DNA of 51,663 nt from Pseudomonadota bacterium (GCA_026399755.1 JAPLQI010000031.1:1-51663), one strand, 5' to 3'; shown: positions 41,754-51,550, counted from the first letter of the stretch. Program-made: numbers and translations. The notes: generated by a model from the sequence alone, not told the origin.

Positions 41754-42179
41754 ATGGCAATGACAATGCATGTGGACGTGGTAAGCGCAGAAGCACTGAT
41801 TTACTCTGGCGTGGCTGAGTTTATCTCGGCACCCGCCGAAAAAGGTGAAATTGGTATTCTGCCGCGCCATGCCCCACTACTCACTCGTGTGAGGCCCGGA
41901 GCGGTGCGCATCAAAGTTGCCAATAGCGATGAAGAAGTGATTCTTTATGTTTCAGGCGGCATGTTAGAAGTGCAGCCTCATATCGTTACCGTGTTGGCAG
42001 ATACTGCTATTCGCGGCAAAGATATCGACGAAGCTAAGGCGCTAGACGCCAAACGCCGCGCCGAAGAAGCAATTAAGAACCACGGCTCATCGATGGACTT
42101 TGCGATGGCTCAGGCCGAGCTGGTCGAAGCGGTAGCAAAACTTGCCGTGATCGACAAGCTCAAAAAGCGTGGTCACTAA
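41754..42179 (+). CDS. atpC: F0F1 ATP synthase subunit epsilon
   Basis: 141-residue rotor subunit that can inhibit ATP hydrolysis through its C-terminal helices. The N-terminal beta-sandwich shows [34 protein letters not shown] and [18 protein letters not shown]; the C-terminal helix pair is Ala/Lys/Glu-rich. Starts [10 protein letters not shown] at 41754 after AAGGATTAG. Last gene of the operon; a terminator follows within 20 bp. Confidence 0.95.
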   Translation: MAMTMHVDVVSAEALIYSGVAEFISAPAEKGEIGILPRHAPLLTRVRPGAVRIKVANSDEEVILYVSGGMLEVQPHIVTVLADTAIRGKDIDEAKALDAKRRAEEAIKNHGSSMDFAMAQAELVEAVAKLAVIDKLKKRGH

Positions 42180-42198
42180 GAATCTTTAGTGTGGTGAT

Positions 42199-42226
42199 AA
42201 AAAAGGCAGCTTCGGCTGCCTTTTTT
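42199..42226. terminator. Terminator of the atp operon
   Basis: A6, GGCAGC, UUCG-type tetraloop TTCG, GCTGCC, T6: a textbook intrinsic terminator. Confidence 0.95.
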
Positions 42227-42301
42227 ACGTTTGGAGAATGTGAATAGGGTTCAAAGCAATTGCACTTGCCATACAAGCTGGCATGATAAGTATTCTTACC
42301 T

Positions 42302-42314
42302 ATAGGGACCCTAT
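42302..42314. promoter_or_regulatory. Palindrome over the ribosome-binding site of the M32 gene
   Basis: ATAGGG, one base, CCCTAT directly before the ATG at 42318; the left arm includes the only Shine-Dalgarno-like AGGGA. It may be an operator, or an mRNA element masking the ribosome-binding site. Confidence 0.35.
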
Positions 42315-42317
42315 TTA

Positions 42318-43805
42318 ATGAGCCAAACCGCTTACCAAGCTGTTGTTGCAACCTTCACCCGTATTTATCGCTATGAGCATTTAGGCGCCTTGGCTGGCTG
42401 GGATCAGGCCGCCATGATGCCGTCCAAAGGCAATGACGCGCGCGGTGCGGCGATGGCCGAGCTAGGCGTGTTGATTCATAACACGCTGACCGATCCGGCC
42501 TTGGATGCGTTGATCAAGGCGGCTGAGCTTGAGAACTTAAGTGCTGCCGAGCAAGCCAGCCTGCGTGAAATCAAGCGCCAGTGGGAACATGCCAATTTGC
42601 TGCCTGCTCGTTTGGTAGAAGCCAAAACGCTTGTGGGGTCGCATTGCTCACACGAGTGGCGTACTCAGCGAGCCAATAATGATTGGCAAGGCTTCTTACA
42701 AAATTTCCGTGAAGTAGTGCGTTTATCTCGCGAAGAAGCACAGCTCTTGGCTAAGCAAACCGGCTTATCGCCTTACGAATCACTATTAAATAAATACGAG
42801 CCAGGCATGACATGTGCCGAGCTGGATCGTATTTTTGGCGATGTAAAAAGCTGGTTGCCAGGGCTGATTCGCCAAGCTATGGAAAAACAAGGCACCGAGC
42901 AATTGCTTGCAGCAACTGGCCCGTTTGCGGTCGAAAAACAACGCGCCTTGGGCCTAGAAGTGATGGCCCTGCTGGGCTTTGATTTTGAAGGTGGCCGTTT
43001 GGATGTTTCCACGCATCCATTCTGCGGTGGCGTGCCAGAAGACGTTCGTATCACCACCCGTTATCGCGAAGATGATTTTATGCAAAGCATGATGGGCATC
43101 GTGCATGAAACCGGTCACGCCCGTTATGAGCAGAGCTTGCCGCGTGAAACGGTAGCCTTGCCGGTTGGCCGCGCCCGTTCTATGGGCATACACGAAAGTC
43201 AGAGCTTATCGTTTGAAATGCAATTGGGCCGAAACCCAGCATTTTTGGTACTGATCAGCCCGCTGGTTAAAAAGCATCTTGGGGACCAGCCTGCGTTTGA
43301 AGCGGCTAATTTAGCCAAGATGTATACCCGCGTGCGTCCTGATTTTATTCGTGTTGATGCCGATGAGCTGACTTACCCTGCGCACGTTATTTTGCGTTAC
43401 GAAATTGAGCGCGCGCTGATCGATGGCGAAATCGAAGCCGATGATGTACCCGCGCTGTGGGATGAAAAAATGCAGGCTTATTTGGGCGTGGATACCAAGG
43501 GCAATTTCAAAAATGGTTGCCTGCAAGATATCCACTGGACCGATGGTGCGTTTGGATATTTCCCTAGCTACACGCTGGGCGCAATGTATGCAGCGCAATA
43601 CTTTGCCACGATTCGTAAGCTGCACCCAGATCTGGACGAGCGCATCGCTGCGGGTGATTTAGAGCCGATCTTTAATTGGCTGAATGCCAATATCTGGAGC
43701 CAAGCCAGCCAGTGGGAAACCGGTGATTTAGTCCGCCGCGCCACTGGTGAATCGCTAAATCCAGCGCATTTCCGCAAGCATTTAGAGCAGCGTTATTTGG
43801 CTTAA
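42318..43805 (+). CDS. M32-family metallocarboxypeptidase
   Basis: 495-residue cytosolic zinc carboxypeptidase (carboxypeptidase Taq type) that trims C-terminal residues from peptides. HETGH is at residues 263-267 (GIVHETGHARYEQ), followed by the third-ligand region GIHESQSL. Conserved DVRITTRY, HVILRYEIERALI and the C-terminal GYFPSYTLGAMYAAQ are family blocks. The N-terminus LGALAGWDQAAMMP is also typical. Expressed apart from the atp operon, judging by the terminator between. Confidence 0.94.
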   Translation: MSQTAYQAVVATFTRIYRYEHLGALAGWDQAAMMPSKGNDARGAAMAELGVLIHNTLTDPALDALIKAAELENLSAAEQASLREIKRQWEHANLLPARLVEAKTLVGSHCSHEWRTQRANNDWQGFLQNFREVVRLSREEAQLLAKQTGLSPYESLLNKYEPGMTCAELDRIFGDVKSWLPGLIRQAMEKQGTEQLLAATGPFAVEKQRALGLEVMALLGFDFEGGRLDVSTHPFCGGVPEDVRITTRYREDDFMQSMMGIVHETGHARYEQSLPRETVALPVGRARSMGIHESQSLSFEMQLGRNPAFLVLISPLVKKHLGDQPAFEAANLAKMYTRVRPDFIRVDADELTYPAHVILRYEIERALIDGEIEADDVPALWDEKMQAYLGVDTKGNFKNGCLQDIHWTDGAFGYFPSYTLGAMYAAQYFATIRKLHPDLDERIAAGDLEPIFNWLNANIWSQASQWETGDLVRRATGESLNPAHFRKHLEQRYLA

Positions 43806-43819
43806 TAAGGCCAGAAAAT

Positions 43820-44222
43820 GTAGGGCGGGTTAGCCAGTTTTTTTGGCGTAACCCGCCATTGCATGTGCGCTAACTAAAGTCAAAAAGATCTTTTTAGTGC
43901 CATCTTTTTAGTGCCTTCGGCACGTTGATTTTGGAGCGGTAGCCACCGCGGGGCCTTCCTTTCTTGCTTCGCCAAGAAACGAAGCCAAAGAAGGCGACCC
44001 CACGAAACACGAAGACCCCTTCGCTGTGGACAATCGAGTCGGCGGCGGGCGGGATCAGCTCGTTCCTCGCTCCCTGGCCGAAACCCCGCCCCGCTTGTTC
44101 CTCGCTACGGCGTGTTTCAAGGGGACTTAAAGCCCTATGCAGATAGTGTGGCGATTATGTATTTTCTTTGCGTGCTATTAAATAAAATCGGTTAGCACCT
44201 ATGGGCGCTTTACGCGCCCTAC
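43820..44222 (+). repeat. Complete copy (C) of the ~405-bp GTAGGGCG-ended element
   Basis: 403 bp. Starts GTAGGGCGGGTTAGCC and ends CTTTACGCGCCCTAC. Inside the ends are CGCTAAC and GGTTAGCACC flanks, then the core: AAAAAGATCTTTTT palindrome, GTGCCTTCGGCAC hairpin, CTTTCTTGCTTCGCCAAG hairpin, CCACGAAACACG, GACAATCGAGTCGGCGG and CGTGTTTCAAGGGG. Same orientation as copy D. Fills most of the gap between the M32 gene and glmU, ending 82 bp before the glmU start. Confidence 0.88.
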
Positions 44223-44304
44223 AGAGTTCACATTACATTTTGCCGCAAGTTTGTCGCACAAAAAGGGTTAAAATAATGTCTTTTAGCTTACTAGGTCTTG
44301 TCGC

Positions 44305-45672
44305 ATGAGCGCTTTGCTTGATGTTGTTGTTCTCGCTGCCGGCCAAGGCAAGCGTATGTATTCCAAAATGCCTAAGGTTTTGCATCGCTTGGCGGGCAAG
44401 CCGCTGTTGGGGCATGTGCTTGATACTGCGCGAGATTTAAAACCGAGCAAGTTGGTGGTGGTGTATGGCCACGGTGGTGAGCAGGTGCAAGAAGAATTGC
44501 TAGATAGTACAGATCTGGCTTGGGCACATCAGGCCGAGCAGCTAGGTACGGGGCACGCGCTGGCGCAGGCTTTGCCGCATTTGCAGAGTGAAACCACGCT
44601 GATGTTATACGGCGATGTGCCTTTGACTCGCCTAGCCACGCTGCAAGCGCTGCTAGCCGCCAGCAGCCAAGGGCAGTTAGGGATTTTGACGGATATCTTG
44701 GACGATGCGACTGGCTATGGCCGTATTGTTCGCGATGCTGCGGGTAAGGTAACGTGCATTGTTGAGCAAAAAGACGCCAGTCCTGAGCAAGCCGCTATTA
44801 CGGAAATGAATACAGGTATTTTGGCGCTGCCAACAGCCAAATTGGCAGGCTGGCTTTCCGAGCTTAAAAATGACAATGCCCAAGGCGAATATTACGCCAC
44901 CGATTTGATTGCCCTCGCTGTGCGCGATGGGATTGAGATCGCCACCGTGCACCCGCAAGATCATTGGGAAGCGGAAGGCATTAATAATAAGGTGCAACTG
45001 GCTCAGCTGGAACGCATTCACCAAGCCGAGATCGCCCAATCTTTATTGCTGGCGGGTGTAAGCCTGATTGATCCTGCGCGTATCGATGTTCGCGGCACGT
45101 TGCGCCATGGCATGGATGTGATCATCGATGTGAATTGCGTGTTTGAAGGCGAAGTATTGCTTGGGGAAAACGTAAAAATCGGTGCGAATTGCGTTTTAAA
45201 GAATGTAACGATTCATGACGATGCCATCATTCACCCATTTAGCCATCTGGAAGACGCGGTAGTAGGCAAGGGTAATCTAATCGGCCCATTTGCCCGCCTG
45301 CGCCCCGGCGCCGAGCTGGCTGACGATGTGCATATCGGCAACTTCGTTGAAATCAAAAAAGCCACTATCGGCAAAGGCTCTAAAGTAAATCACCTGAGCT
45401 ATATCGGCGACACCACCATGGGCAGTAAGGTGAATGTGGGCGCGGGTACGATTACGGCGAATTACGACGGCGTGAATAAATTCCGTACCGTGATTGAAGA
45501 CGAAGTGCGCATCGGCTCGAATAATGTGCTGGTTGCACCCGTCACTATTGGTGCAGGCGCAACTACAGGCGCAGGATCGGTGATCGGCAAAAACGCACCG
45601 GCTGGCGAGCTGACTGTGGCACGAGCTAAGCAGGTAACGATTTACGGCTGGCAGCGGCCGGTGAAGAAGTAA
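44305..45672 (+). CDS. glmU: Bifunctional GlcNAc-1-phosphate uridyltransferase / GlcN-1-P acetyltransferase
   Basis: 455-residue cytosolic enzyme that makes UDP-GlcNAc for peptidoglycan and LPS. The N-terminal pyrophosphorylase has [29 protein letters not shown] and the metal site YGDVPLTR. The C-terminal left-handed beta-helix (about 250-455) has imperfect hexapeptide repeats and the acetyltransferase residues around [24 protein letters not shown] precedes the ATG. glmU downstream of atp genes is also seen in E. coli. Substrate supply links to GlcNAc import by the PTS. Confidence 0.97.
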   Translation: MSALLDVVVLAAGQGKRMYSKMPKVLHRLAGKPLLGHVLDTARDLKPSKLVVVYGHGGEQVQEELLDSTDLAWAHQAEQLGTGHALAQALPHLQSETTLMLYGDVPLTRLATLQALLAASSQGQLGILTDILDDATGYGRIVRDAAGKVTCIVEQKDASPEQAAITEMNTGILALPTAKLAGWLSELKNDNAQGEYYATDLIALAVRDGIEIATVHPQDHWEAEGINNKVQLAQLERIHQAEIAQSLLLAGVSLIDPARIDVRGTLRHGMDVIIDVNCVFEGEVLLGENVKIGANCVLKNVTIHDDAIIHPFSHLEDAVVGKGNLIGPFARLRPGAELADDVHIGNFVEIKKATIGKGSKVNHLSYIGDTTMGSKVNVGAGTITANYDGVNKFRTVIEDEVRIGSNNVLVAPVTIGAGATTGAGSVIGKNAPAGELTVARAKQVTIYGWQRPVKK

Positions 45673-45681
45673 GGTTGCTTA

Positions 45682-46086
45682 CGTAGGGCGGGTGCAACCC
45701 GCGAGCTGTATTGAAAAATACGCGGGTTTCACCCCATACGTGCTAACCAAAGTCTAAAAGACCTTTTTAGTGCCTTCGGCACGTTGATTTTGGAGCGGTT
45801 AGCCACCGCAGGGGCCTTCCTTTCTTGCTTCGCCAAGAAACGAAGCCAAAGAAGGCGACCCCACGAAACACGAAAGCCCCTGCGCTGCGGACAATCGAGT
45901 CGGCGGCAGGCGGGATTGGCTCGTTCCTCGCTCCCTGGCCGAAACCCCGCCCCGCTTGTTCCTCGCTCCGGCGTGTTTCAAGGGGATTTTAAAGCCCTAT
46001 GCAGAGGGCGTAGTCATTACGTTTTTCGCTGTTTGCTAATGAAAAAGCAATTTGGTTAGCGCGTATGGGGTTTCACCCGCCCTACG
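45682..46086 (+). repeat. Complete copy (D) of the ~405-bp GTAGGGCG-ended element
   Basis: 405 bp. Ends CGTAGGGCGGGT and ACCCGCCCTACG are exact inverted repeats. A longer subterminal inverted repeat pairs CCCCATACGTGCTAACC (left, 45731-45748) with GGTTAGCGCGTATGGGG (right). The core is nearly identical to copy C. The right flank AGCAAATTGG-type sequence (GAAAAAGCAATTTGGTTAGC) recurs reverse-complemented in copy B. It occupies the glmU-pseudouridine synthase gap and contains no convincing gene. Confidence 0.88.
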
Positions 46087-46118
46087 CATGAATCAAGCGA
46101 TGCCTTTTAGATCGACTT

Positions 46119-47027
46119 CTATTCAGGCCAGCACAGTTCCCGCTGGCTTTCAAAACGCCTGTTTTCACCCGTAAACGGATCAACAAACTCAATCGCCCTT
46201 GCTAATAATTGCAAGGGGCGGCTGAAGTCGTCGCCTTTTTCGGGCAACAATTCTGGATACCAAGGATCATTCAAAATAGGCACGCCTAGGGCGCTTAAAT
46301 GCGTGCGTAGCTGATGCTTTTTGCCTGTGTGTGGCTTAAGGCGATAACGCGCCCAAGCGCCGCGTTGCTCAATCAGCTCGATATAGGTTTCGCTATTGGG
46401 CTCACCCGGCGCTTCTTCCATGGTGAACATGCCTTGCTGCTCCTGCATAAAGCTGCGATGCACGCGGGGGAGATCCAAATCAGCGTGAAACGGCGCGATC
46501 GCCTCGTATTCTTTTGCCACATCGCGTTCAGAAAACAGCGCATGGTAGCCAGCGCGGCAGGCCGGATCGAGGCTGAACAACATAATCCCCGCTGTTTCTC
46601 TATCTAAGCGATGAATTGGTGCAATGTCGGGCGCGCCTAGCGACTTACGTAATCGAGTCAGCAGCGTTTCTTGCAAATAACGCCCAGCTGGAATGCAGGC
46701 CAAAAAATGCGGCTTATCCGCCACCAGCAAGCGTTCATCCTGATAAATAATATGCTCAGCAAATGGCACAGGCGTTTCTTCCGGCACTTCGCGGTAATAC
46801 CAGATGCGGCCATTAGGCTGGTAGCTACTCGCAACATTTAATACCTCGCCCTGATGATCAACAATCTCACCGCGCTCTAAACGCCCACGCAAAATTTCGG
46901 CAGGCATGTGCGGAAAGCGGGTGATTAAAAACGTCAGCAAATCAGGCCATTGCCCAGCAGGTAGCTGCAAAAAACTCGGGGCAATGCCATCGCGATGCGG
47001 CAGGGGAGAAGTACGGCGTTTACTCAT
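46119..47027 (-). CDS. RluA-family RNA pseudouridine synthase
   Basis: 302 residues. Catalytic motif HRLDRETAGIMLF carries the nucleophilic Asp; GKKHQLRTHLSALGVPILND is the conserved uridine-binding end. N-terminal residues (LRGRLERGEIVDHQGEVL) look like a reduced S4-like segment. Probably modifies 23S rRNA or tRNA uridines; the exact position cannot be told. The ATG at 47027 is preferred over an in-frame TTG at 47048. Convergent with glmU across repeat D. Confidence 0.9.
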   Translation of the reverse strand: MSKRRTSPLPHRDGIAPSFLQLPAGQWPDLLTFLITRFPHMPAEILRGRLERGEIVDHQGEVLNVASSYQPNGRIWYYREVPEETPVPFAEHIIYQDERLLVADKPHFLACIPAGRYLQETLLTRLRKSLGAPDIAPIHRLDRETAGIMLFSLDPACRAGYHALFSERDVAKEYEAIAPFHADLDLPRVHRSFMQEQQGMFTMEEAPGEPNSETYIELIEQRGAWARYRLKPHTGKKHQLRTHLSALGVPILNDPWYPELLPEKGDDFSRPLQLLARAIEFVDPFTGENRRFESQRELCWPE

Positions 47028-47154
47028 GAGCTGGGCAATAAAAGGCAAAGGAGCTGCAGTTTACGGGGCGGGGGCGGGGAAAGGAACCTTAGCTCTTCAA
47101 AAGGGTAATGAGCGCTTATGGGGCAAGGTCGTATTTTGTAGGATGTAGCAAGAG

Positions 47155-47243
47155 CGGTGCGCAAGAAAAACGACTTGCACACCCTATAAGTGCTACGTGA
47201 TTTGCCCTTTATAGGGTGTACAACGACGTAGTCGTTGCGCACC
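47155..47243. repeat. REP-like unit with halves in swapped order
   Basis: Contains GGTGCGCAAGAAAAACGACT and TGCACACCCTATA first, then TATAGGGTGTACAACGACG and GTCGTTGCGCACC. These are the right and left halves of the element at 33420-33492 in reversed order, separated by about 25 bp. Located between the pseudouridine synthase gene and ychF. Confidence 0.7.
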
Positions 47244-47388
47244 GATGTCGGGTTTTTTTGCAGAATACGAGCAACTTACCCCCATTTGACTATGGGATTT
47301 GTGCAGGGTGGGAGCGGCGGCGGTCACAATCGGGTAAAATCCCGCTTTTAAGTATATGTTGGCCGCGATTTGCGGCAAAAGGATTGAT

Positions 47389-48480
<1,092 letters not shown>

Positions 48481-48540
48481 ATTGATAGTCCTGTTTCATG
48501 CTATTTAATGTAGTTGCATTTTTAGCGTGAAAATATGAAC

Positions 48541-48565
48541 AAGCCCTGATAAATCAGGGCTTTTC
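48541..48565. terminator. Terminator after ychF
   Basis: AAGCCCTGAT, AA, ATCAGGGCTT then TTCTGTTTTT; perfect 10-bp stem with a minimal loop. Confidence 0.88.
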
Positions 48566-48657
48566 TGTTTTTTATAGCGTGTTTTTCTTCGTACTCTCGT
48601 ATAAGTAAAGTGAAAACTGACGTGTATATTTTATGACGCATCCCAATAAATTTAATG

Positions 48658-48686
48658 TTGATACATCCCTCTTTGGGATATATACT
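48658..48686 (+). promoter_or_regulatory. higBA promoter with operator-like repeat in the spacer
   Basis: TTGATA (48658-48663) and TATACT (48681-48686) with a 17-bp spacer. The spacer holds the inverted repeat ATCCC-TCTTT-GGGAT (48665-48679), extended on both sides with one mismatch. Such placement is usual for autoregulation by a HigA antitoxin that binds its own promoter. Confidence 0.72.
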
Positions 48687-48719
48687 TTCTCTATGAACTA
48701 AGCTTAGTGACCCGACTAC

Positions 48720-49007
48720 ATGCAGTTACTCAACGTTGTAGCCTTAGACAACTTTAAACGCGACCATGCCGATGCAAGAGTGTCGCTAGATGTCTGGCGT
48801 ACTGAAGTTGAAACTACGAACTGGAAAACACCGCAAGACATTAAAAATCGCTATGGCTCTGCTGATTTTCTGGCAAAAAATAGGGTGATTTTCAATATCA
48901 AGGGCAACAGCTATCGACTAGTAGTGGTGGTGAAATATTTGATGGGCGTGGTGGCCGTTGAATGGGTAGGTACACATGCTGAGTACGATAAAAAGAAATT
49001 CGAATAA
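48720..49007 (+). CDS. higB: HigB-type type II toxin (mRNA interferase)
   Basis: 95 residues related over their length to E. coli HigB (YgjN) and the RelE superfamily: basic N-terminal helices, then IFNIKGNSYRLVVVVKYLMG, the central strands of the family, and the C-terminal VGTHAEYDKKKF with the conserved His-x-x-Tyr-Asp. These toxins cleave mRNA on the ribosome. Toxin-first order is characteristic of hig modules. The start has little Shine-Dalgarno sequence, in contrast to the strong one of the next gene 19 bp downstream, which should bias synthesis to the antitoxin. Confidence 0.88.
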   Translation: MQLLNVVALDNFKRDHADARVSLDVWRTEVETTNWKTPQDIKNRYGSADFLAKNRVIFNIKGNSYRLVVVVKYLMGVVAVEWVGTHAEYDKKKFE

Positions 49008-49026
49008 TTGAAGCAAAGGTGGAGAG

Positions 49027-50271
49027 ATGGATACAACAATTAAGGTCATTAAAACCGAGCAAGATCACGCTTGTGCTGTGGAGAGCCTGTTGAATCTGAT
49101 GACTGCCGATGGTGATGAAAATACTGAAGCTATCGAGTTGCTCGCTCTGCTTATTCAGGATTATGAACGTAAAATTTCACCTCGCCCCCTTGTTGACCCT
49201 ATTGATGCCATTCATTTCCGCATGGAACAAATGGGAATGGTGGCGAAAGATTTGATTCCCTATTTGGGTAGCCAAAGTAAAGTTTCCGAGGTGCTTAACC
49301 GCAAGCGTCCTTTAACGCTGGCGATGATCCGTAACTTGCATCAGGGACTTGGCATTTCCGCCGAAATTTTGCTGAGTGAAGAGCACCGCCAAATCGATTT
49401 AAATGTCGATTCTGATTTTGATGTCGCAAAATTTCCTTTGTCTGAAATGGCAAAGCGTGGATGTTTTGGTGAGCAATATAAATTCACACCTATTCAGCAA
49501 ATTAAAGACAGTGCTGAAGAATTGATTCGCTGGTTTTTTGGTTCGAACAATGTTGGCTATCATGGCGGTCTTGCGTACCTGCGTGCCCCTCAATCTCAGA
49601 GTGGCGTTCGTACAATGAACGACAATGCATTGCTTACATGGACTGTTTGGGTTAAGCAGAAAGCTCGAATGGAGGTCATTGATGCGCCATATCGAGATGG
49701 CGTGATTACTGATGATTGGGTGCGTGAGCTGGTTAAATTATCCCGTTTTAAGAATGAAGGCCAACAAGGGCCAAAACTTGCCAAAGAATATTTGGCGCAG
49801 TATGGCATTGTGCTGGTAATCGAGCCCCACTTTAAAAAGACCTATCTGGATGGTGCGGCGATGCTAGATGGTGATCGTGCGATTATTGGCATGACACTGC
49901 GGTATGATCGTTTGGACAATTTTTGGTTTGTGCTTTTGCACGAACTTGCCCATATTAAGCTACATCTGAACGCCGATCGTACAAGAATGATCGACAATTT
50001 AGATGACAAAGTGCAGCAAGCTGAAGAGTTTGAAAAAGAGGCCGATTTGTTTGCACAAGCAGCATTAATTCCTGCTTTGAGCTGGAGTGGTAGTGCGGTG
50101 AGCAATTCGCATTTGCTTGCAGATGCTCAACAGCTGGCTCGTGAGCTCGATATTTCGGTAGCGATTGTAGCGGGTCGCGTTCGCCATGTAACAGGCAACT
50201 GGCGTCTGCTGCAAAATGTGCTTTGCAAAGGGGAAGTAAAAGGGATGTTTGGTATTGATGTCGATCGATAA
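49027..50271 (+). CDS. higA: HigA-type antitoxin fused to an ImmA/IrrE metallopeptidase domain
   Basis: 414 residues. The first about 125 match HigA: acidic helices, then the XRE helix-turn-helix LIPYLGSQSKVSEVLNRKRP and LTLAMIRNLHQGLGISAEIL. Residues about 220-380 form an ImmA/IrrE (COG2856) zinc protease domain with HELAH at 305-309 and a following EFEKEADLFAQAALIP that supplies the third ligand. Ordinary HigA ends near residue 135, so this is a fusion. GGTGGAGAG precedes the ATG. The protease could act on the antitoxin part, or sense damage; this is inference. Pairs with HigB upstream. Confidence 0.88.
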   Translation: MDTTIKVIKTEQDHACAVESLLNLMTADGDENTEAIELLALLIQDYERKISPRPLVDPIDAIHFRMEQMGMVAKDLIPYLGSQSKVSEVLNRKRPLTLAMIRNLHQGLGISAEILLSEEHRQIDLNVDSDFDVAKFPLSEMAKRGCFGEQYKFTPIQQIKDSAEELIRWFFGSNNVGYHGGLAYLRAPQSQSGVRTMNDNALLTWTVWVKQKARMEVIDAPYRDGVITDDWVRELVKLSRFKNEGQQGPKLAKEYLAQYGIVLVIEPHFKKTYLDGAAMLDGDRAIIGMTLRYDRLDNFWFVLLHELAHIKLHLNADRTRMIDNLDDKVQQAEEFEKEADLFAQAALIPALSWSGSAVSNSHLLADAQQLARELDISVAIVAGRVRHVTGNWRLLQNVLCKGEVKGMFGIDVDR

Positions 50272-50280
50272 GGAAAAAAT

Positions 50281-50308
50281 TGCGGTAGTACTTACTGCCT
50301 CTACCGCA
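50281..50308. terminator. Hairpin directly after higA
   Basis: TGCGGTAG and CTACCGCA pair across a 12-nt loop, 10 bp past the stop, with TTTCT afterwards. A weak intrinsic terminator or mRNA-stabilising hairpin. Confidence 0.5.
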
Positions 50309-50406
50309 GTTTCTATCTGCTTGCGAGAAGGCGTCGATTCGACGTTGCTATTCAAACGTGCAAAGCATAATCAGCAATTAATAAAATAAATTAATTGCTT
50401 GAAAAT

Positions 50407-50437
50407 AAAAAGCCCAGCAAAATATGCTGGGCTTTTT
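50407..50437. terminator. Bidirectional terminator between higA and the barrel gene
   Basis: AAAAAGCCCAGC, loop AAAATAT, GCTGGGCTTTTT; A- and T-tracts serve both converging genes. Confidence 0.9.
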
Positions 50438-50446
50438 ATTTGTGGA

Positions 50447-50932
50447 TTAAAAATCCCAGCGTAATTGCAAAGTAGCAATGCTTTTAGATTTGTTTTTGCT
50501 ATTAAATGCTTGGGCATCGGGTACATAGCCAAGCTCGATGGCTATATTTTTATAAGAAGCATAAATAAACGGCAAAACAACAGCACCATTTTGATGGGGG
50601 CTATTTAAATAGCCACCCATGATGCCCAGACCGGCTTTAAAAGAATCATTAATAGGCCAATCTTGGCGTATACCCACCGTGGCATAAGCTGCCGTATCAG
50701 AATAAGAATCCCTATAAGCACCTACCCGCACAAATGGCTTTCCCCAATCCTGAGTCTTGGTAGAAAACTCTATGCCTAATCCAGGATTAAATTCGTTGTA
50801 ATCACAAGGATTACCTTTTTTCTTTTCGCAGCCAAAATGTTTGGATAGGCCGTTTACAGTCATTGCAACATCAGCAAAGGCGGCTTGATTGAATAGGCAT
50901 AGCAGTGCTGCTATTAAAGAAAGGTGACGCAT
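50447..50932 (-). CDS. Small outer-membrane beta-barrel protein of unknown function
   Basis: 161 residues with a signal peptide (HLSLIAALLCLFNQAAFA, cleavage near residue 20). The mature part alternates polar and hydrophobic residues in about eight strand-length segments and ends in the aromatic LQLRWDF, the usual outer-membrane assembly signal. Two cysteines (GCEKKKGNPCDY) are close enough for a disulfide in an external loop. Size resembles PagP/PagL or OmpW-like small barrels, but no catalytic signature is seen. The ATG at 50932 follows AAGGGA at 6-8 bp; an open extension upstream is unlikely to be translated. Confidence 0.8.
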   Translation of the reverse strand: MRHLSLIAALLCLFNQAAFADVAMTVNGLSKHFGCEKKKGNPCDYNEFNPGLGIEFSTKTQDWGKPFVRVGAYRDSYSDTAAYATVGIRQDWPINDSFKAGLGIMGGYLNSPHQNGAVVLPFIYASYKNIAIELGYVPDAQAFNSKNKSKSIATLQLRWDF

Positions 50933-51354
50933 ATAATCCCTTGCGTATTTGTTACCCAGCCGAAAGCCGCTATGCAAAGCTGCCTTAGCAAAGTAATTGG
51001 TCGATGCTCTATGAGATCCCAAGTAAGCCGTATGCCTTTTTTAGCAAAAGGATTTATTTATATTTTTAGGCTTTACTGGTTTTTATATACTAGGTCAAAA
51101 AAATAGCGGGCGCGGGATTTTAATAGAATTTAGTCTCAATTTATTTTTAAAAAGTGAATGGACATAGAATTACAGGCAAGGCCTCAGACAATAGAGGCGA
51201 CCGCTAGGGCGTACCATGATTTGTAAGCTAATGTCGGAAGTGTAAGGGATGTATGTTAAAAGCAGGTTACAAGTTGTTGGCGTGGGCTTGGGTGAGCTAG
51301 CTTGCGCAAGCGAGTAAAAACTAGCGTAAGCCAAGATTATGCAGCGTATCTGTT

Positions 51355-51421
51355 GTAGGGCGGGTGCAACCCACCGGTCTTTGCTGAAACACGAAAAATG
51401 GCGGTTTGCACCCGCCCTACG
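51355..51421. repeat. GTAGGGCGGGTGCAA hairpin repeat
   Basis: 67 bp with perfect 15-bp terminal inverted repeats, GTAGGGCGGGTGCAA and TTGCACCCGCCCTAC. The termini match those of the ~405-bp element, so this may be its minimal form lacking the core. Confidence 0.82.
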
Positions 51422-51530
51422 ATGGCTCAATGCTTGTTATTTGTGCGGCAACGGCATGAGATATGGCTAAGTTGATAGGGTTGGGGAGCAAGCCAACTCT
51501 ATTAACTGAAGCAAAAGCCACGATGTTTTT

Positions 51531-51550
51531 CGTAGGGCGGGTGAAACCCA
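51531..51550 (+). repeat. Single GTAGGGCGGGT end
   Basis: CGTAGGGCGGGTGAAACCCA: half of the repeat above, without its partner in the window. The remainder of 50933-51567 shows no convincing gene. Confidence 0.6.

Noticed and set aside
43964-44146. Open frames inside the ~405-bp repeat copies (also at 6608-6847, 2152-2475 and 45784-46059) with similar translations
   Set aside because: Copies A and B differ by a single-base indel that shifts the frame, the translations are Arg/Pro/Ser-rich, and there is no start or ribosome-binding site in common. Conservation is at DNA level, not protein level.
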